Source of the DNA: Saccharopolyspora shandongensis
GTDB taxonomy: Bacteria; Actinomycetota; Actinomycetes; Mycobacteriales; Pseudonocardiaceae
Reading direction: 5' to 3'
Assembly (NCBI RefSeq): GCF_900106995.1
Contig: NZ_FNOK01000012.1
Coordinates: 1 to 64,000 of the forward strand
Length of the DNA stretch: 64,000 bases
Positions 63,330 through 64,000 of the stretch are shown piece by piece. The notes under the pieces are model-generated. The model did not search any database. It worked only from the letters and a program-made list of their open reading frames with translations, and had not been told where the DNA came from. Position numbers and translations under genes: made by a program. Each line of letters opens with the position of its first letter. Within the stretch, counting starts at the first letter, position 1.

Positions 63330-64000
63330 GTGATCACAGTCGAGAACCTGACCAAGTCCTTCCAGCACAACAACGGAACCGTCCGCGCCCTCGACGGCGT
63401 GTCGATGGAGGTTTCGGCCGGTGCGGTGTGCGGGGTGGTCGGTCCGAGCGGGGCCGGCAAGTCGACCCTGGCCCGGTGCATCGCGCTGCTGGAGAAGCCG
63501 GACGGCGGCGCCATCCGCGTCGACGGCACCGACCTCGTTTCCCTCGGCGGCAAGGCGCTTCGCGCGGCGCGTCGCCAGATCGGCGTTGTGCCGCAAGGCG
63601 ATTCGCTGCTGCGCCAGCGCACCGCCGCGGGCAACATCGCGTTGCCGCTGGAAGCGGCCGGTGTCAGCGGCCCGCAGCGGCGCACCCGCGTCGGCGAGCT
63701 GCTGGACCTCGTGGGCCTGACCGACAAGGCCTCCGTCTACCCCGACCAGCTCTCCGGCGGGCAGCGCCAGCGGATCGCGGTGGCGCGTGCGCTGGCCGCC
63801 AAGCCGTCGGTGCTGCTGGCCGACGAGCCGACCTCGGCGCTCGACCCGAGCACCACCGACTCGGTGCTCACGGTGCTGGACCGCGCCCGCGCCGAACTGG
63901 GCGTCACCGTGCTGGTGGTCACCCACGACATGGCCGTGGTGCGCAAGATCGCCGACGACGTCGCGGTGCTGGAGGACGGTCGGGTGGTCGAGCACGGCAA
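63330..64000 (+). CDS. metN: Methionine ABC transporter ATP-binding protein MetN (cut by window end)
   Basis: At least 223 aa. Start GTG 63330 with GGAG 6 nt upstream; GTG 63318 is an in-frame alternative. Walker A 'GPSGAGKSTLARC', Q-loop 'VVPQGDSLL', signature 'QLSGGQRQRIAVARALA', Walker B 'VLLADEPTSALD', H-loop 'VVTHDMAVV'. The polar amino acid importer type and the SAM riboswitch ahead point to methionine. Partner genes metI and metQ would lie outside the window. Confidence 0.88.
   Translation, partial: MITVENLTKSFQHNNGTVRALDGVSMEVSAGAVCGVVGPSGAGKSTLARCIALLEKPDGGAIRVDGTDLVSLGGKALRAARRQIGVVPQGDSLLRQRTAAGNIALPLEAAGVSGPQRRTRVGELLDLVGLTDKASVYPDQLSGGQRQRIAVARALAAKPSVLLADEPTSALDPSTTDSVLTVLDRARAELGVTVLVVTHDMAVVRKIADDVAVLEDGRVVEHG

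Overview
The window is a high-GC actinobacterial chromosome segment, most likely from the Pseudonocardiaceae (Saccharopolyspora-like). The evidence is the codon use with frequent GTG starts, actinobacterial-type proteins (MprAB, RpfB, Glp/GlpR, protein O-mannosyltransferase, Wadjet) and gene order. The order mprA-mprB-pepD-moaB2-mscL-fmdB-FTHF ligase-galU-glp-rimJ-glpR, then pmt-rsmI-pabB-metG-tatD-rpfB-ksgA, follows the mycobacterial backbone from about Rv0981 to Rv1010. Lineage-specific blocks are inserted into it.

Layout. (1) 1-7813 is the integration end of a prophage-like element. A long minus-strand operon (recombination nuclease, annealing protein, HNH endonuclease, many small unknown genes) has nearly every gene pair overlapping by 4 nt. 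Next come a Cro/Xis-like pair, a divergent repressor and a tyrosine integrase whose catalytic Tyr is out of frame. The element abuts the 3' end of tRNA-Arg(CCT) at 7814-7885. (2) 8030-13674 holds a STAND NTPase with TPR-like repeats, a GT-B-like transferase with an 8 x 8-bp tandem repeat upstream, a TPR-GGDEF diguanylate cyclase and BluB. (3) 13815-16905 is a zinc-starvation block: cysteine-free S18, S14, L33 and L28, a divergent MRF/CobW-like protein with no P-loop, then L31 type B and L32. Two Zur-box-like sites lie in the divergent promoter region. (4) 17042-23366 is mprAB, a DeoR regulator-galT pair, pepD and moaB2. Matching tandem TCTCAG repeats precede mprA and pepD. (5) 23360-24946 is a 1.5-kb islet with a broken DddA-like deaminase toxin, half an Imm1 gene and an intact Imm1, bounded by 56-bp direct repeats that duplicate the moaB2 stop and terminator. 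(6) 24976-31982 is backbone. (7) From tRNA-Ala(CGC) at 32057 to about 49.4 kb is a variable region: a DUF3152 lipoprotein, a decayed two-component system, a complete Wadjet (jetABCD) operon, a stretch of gene fragments, a PABS-like methyltransferase, lysine 6-aminotransferase, and a DesKR-like pair with an ABC-2 exporter. (8) 49.4-64 kb is backbone again, ending in a SAM-I riboswitch, a leader-peptide-like small ORF and metN (cut by the window end).

How the genes work together. The zinc block lets the cell replace zinc-binding ribosomal proteins when zinc is scarce. MprAB with PepD is an envelope-stress circuit. GalT and GalU share UDP-glucose chemistry. Glp and GlpR are a division-linked pair. 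RpfB and a small Rpf act on peptidoglycan at resuscitation. metN is probably controlled through SAM. Defence or conflict genes (STAND NTPase, deaminase/Imm1 remnants, Wadjet) sit beside tRNA genes or repeat-bounded junctions.

Limits: everything here was read by eye from sequence. Family names rest on motifs and recall, not searches. The single-base frameshifts (integrase, DUF4185 gene) could be sequencing errors.
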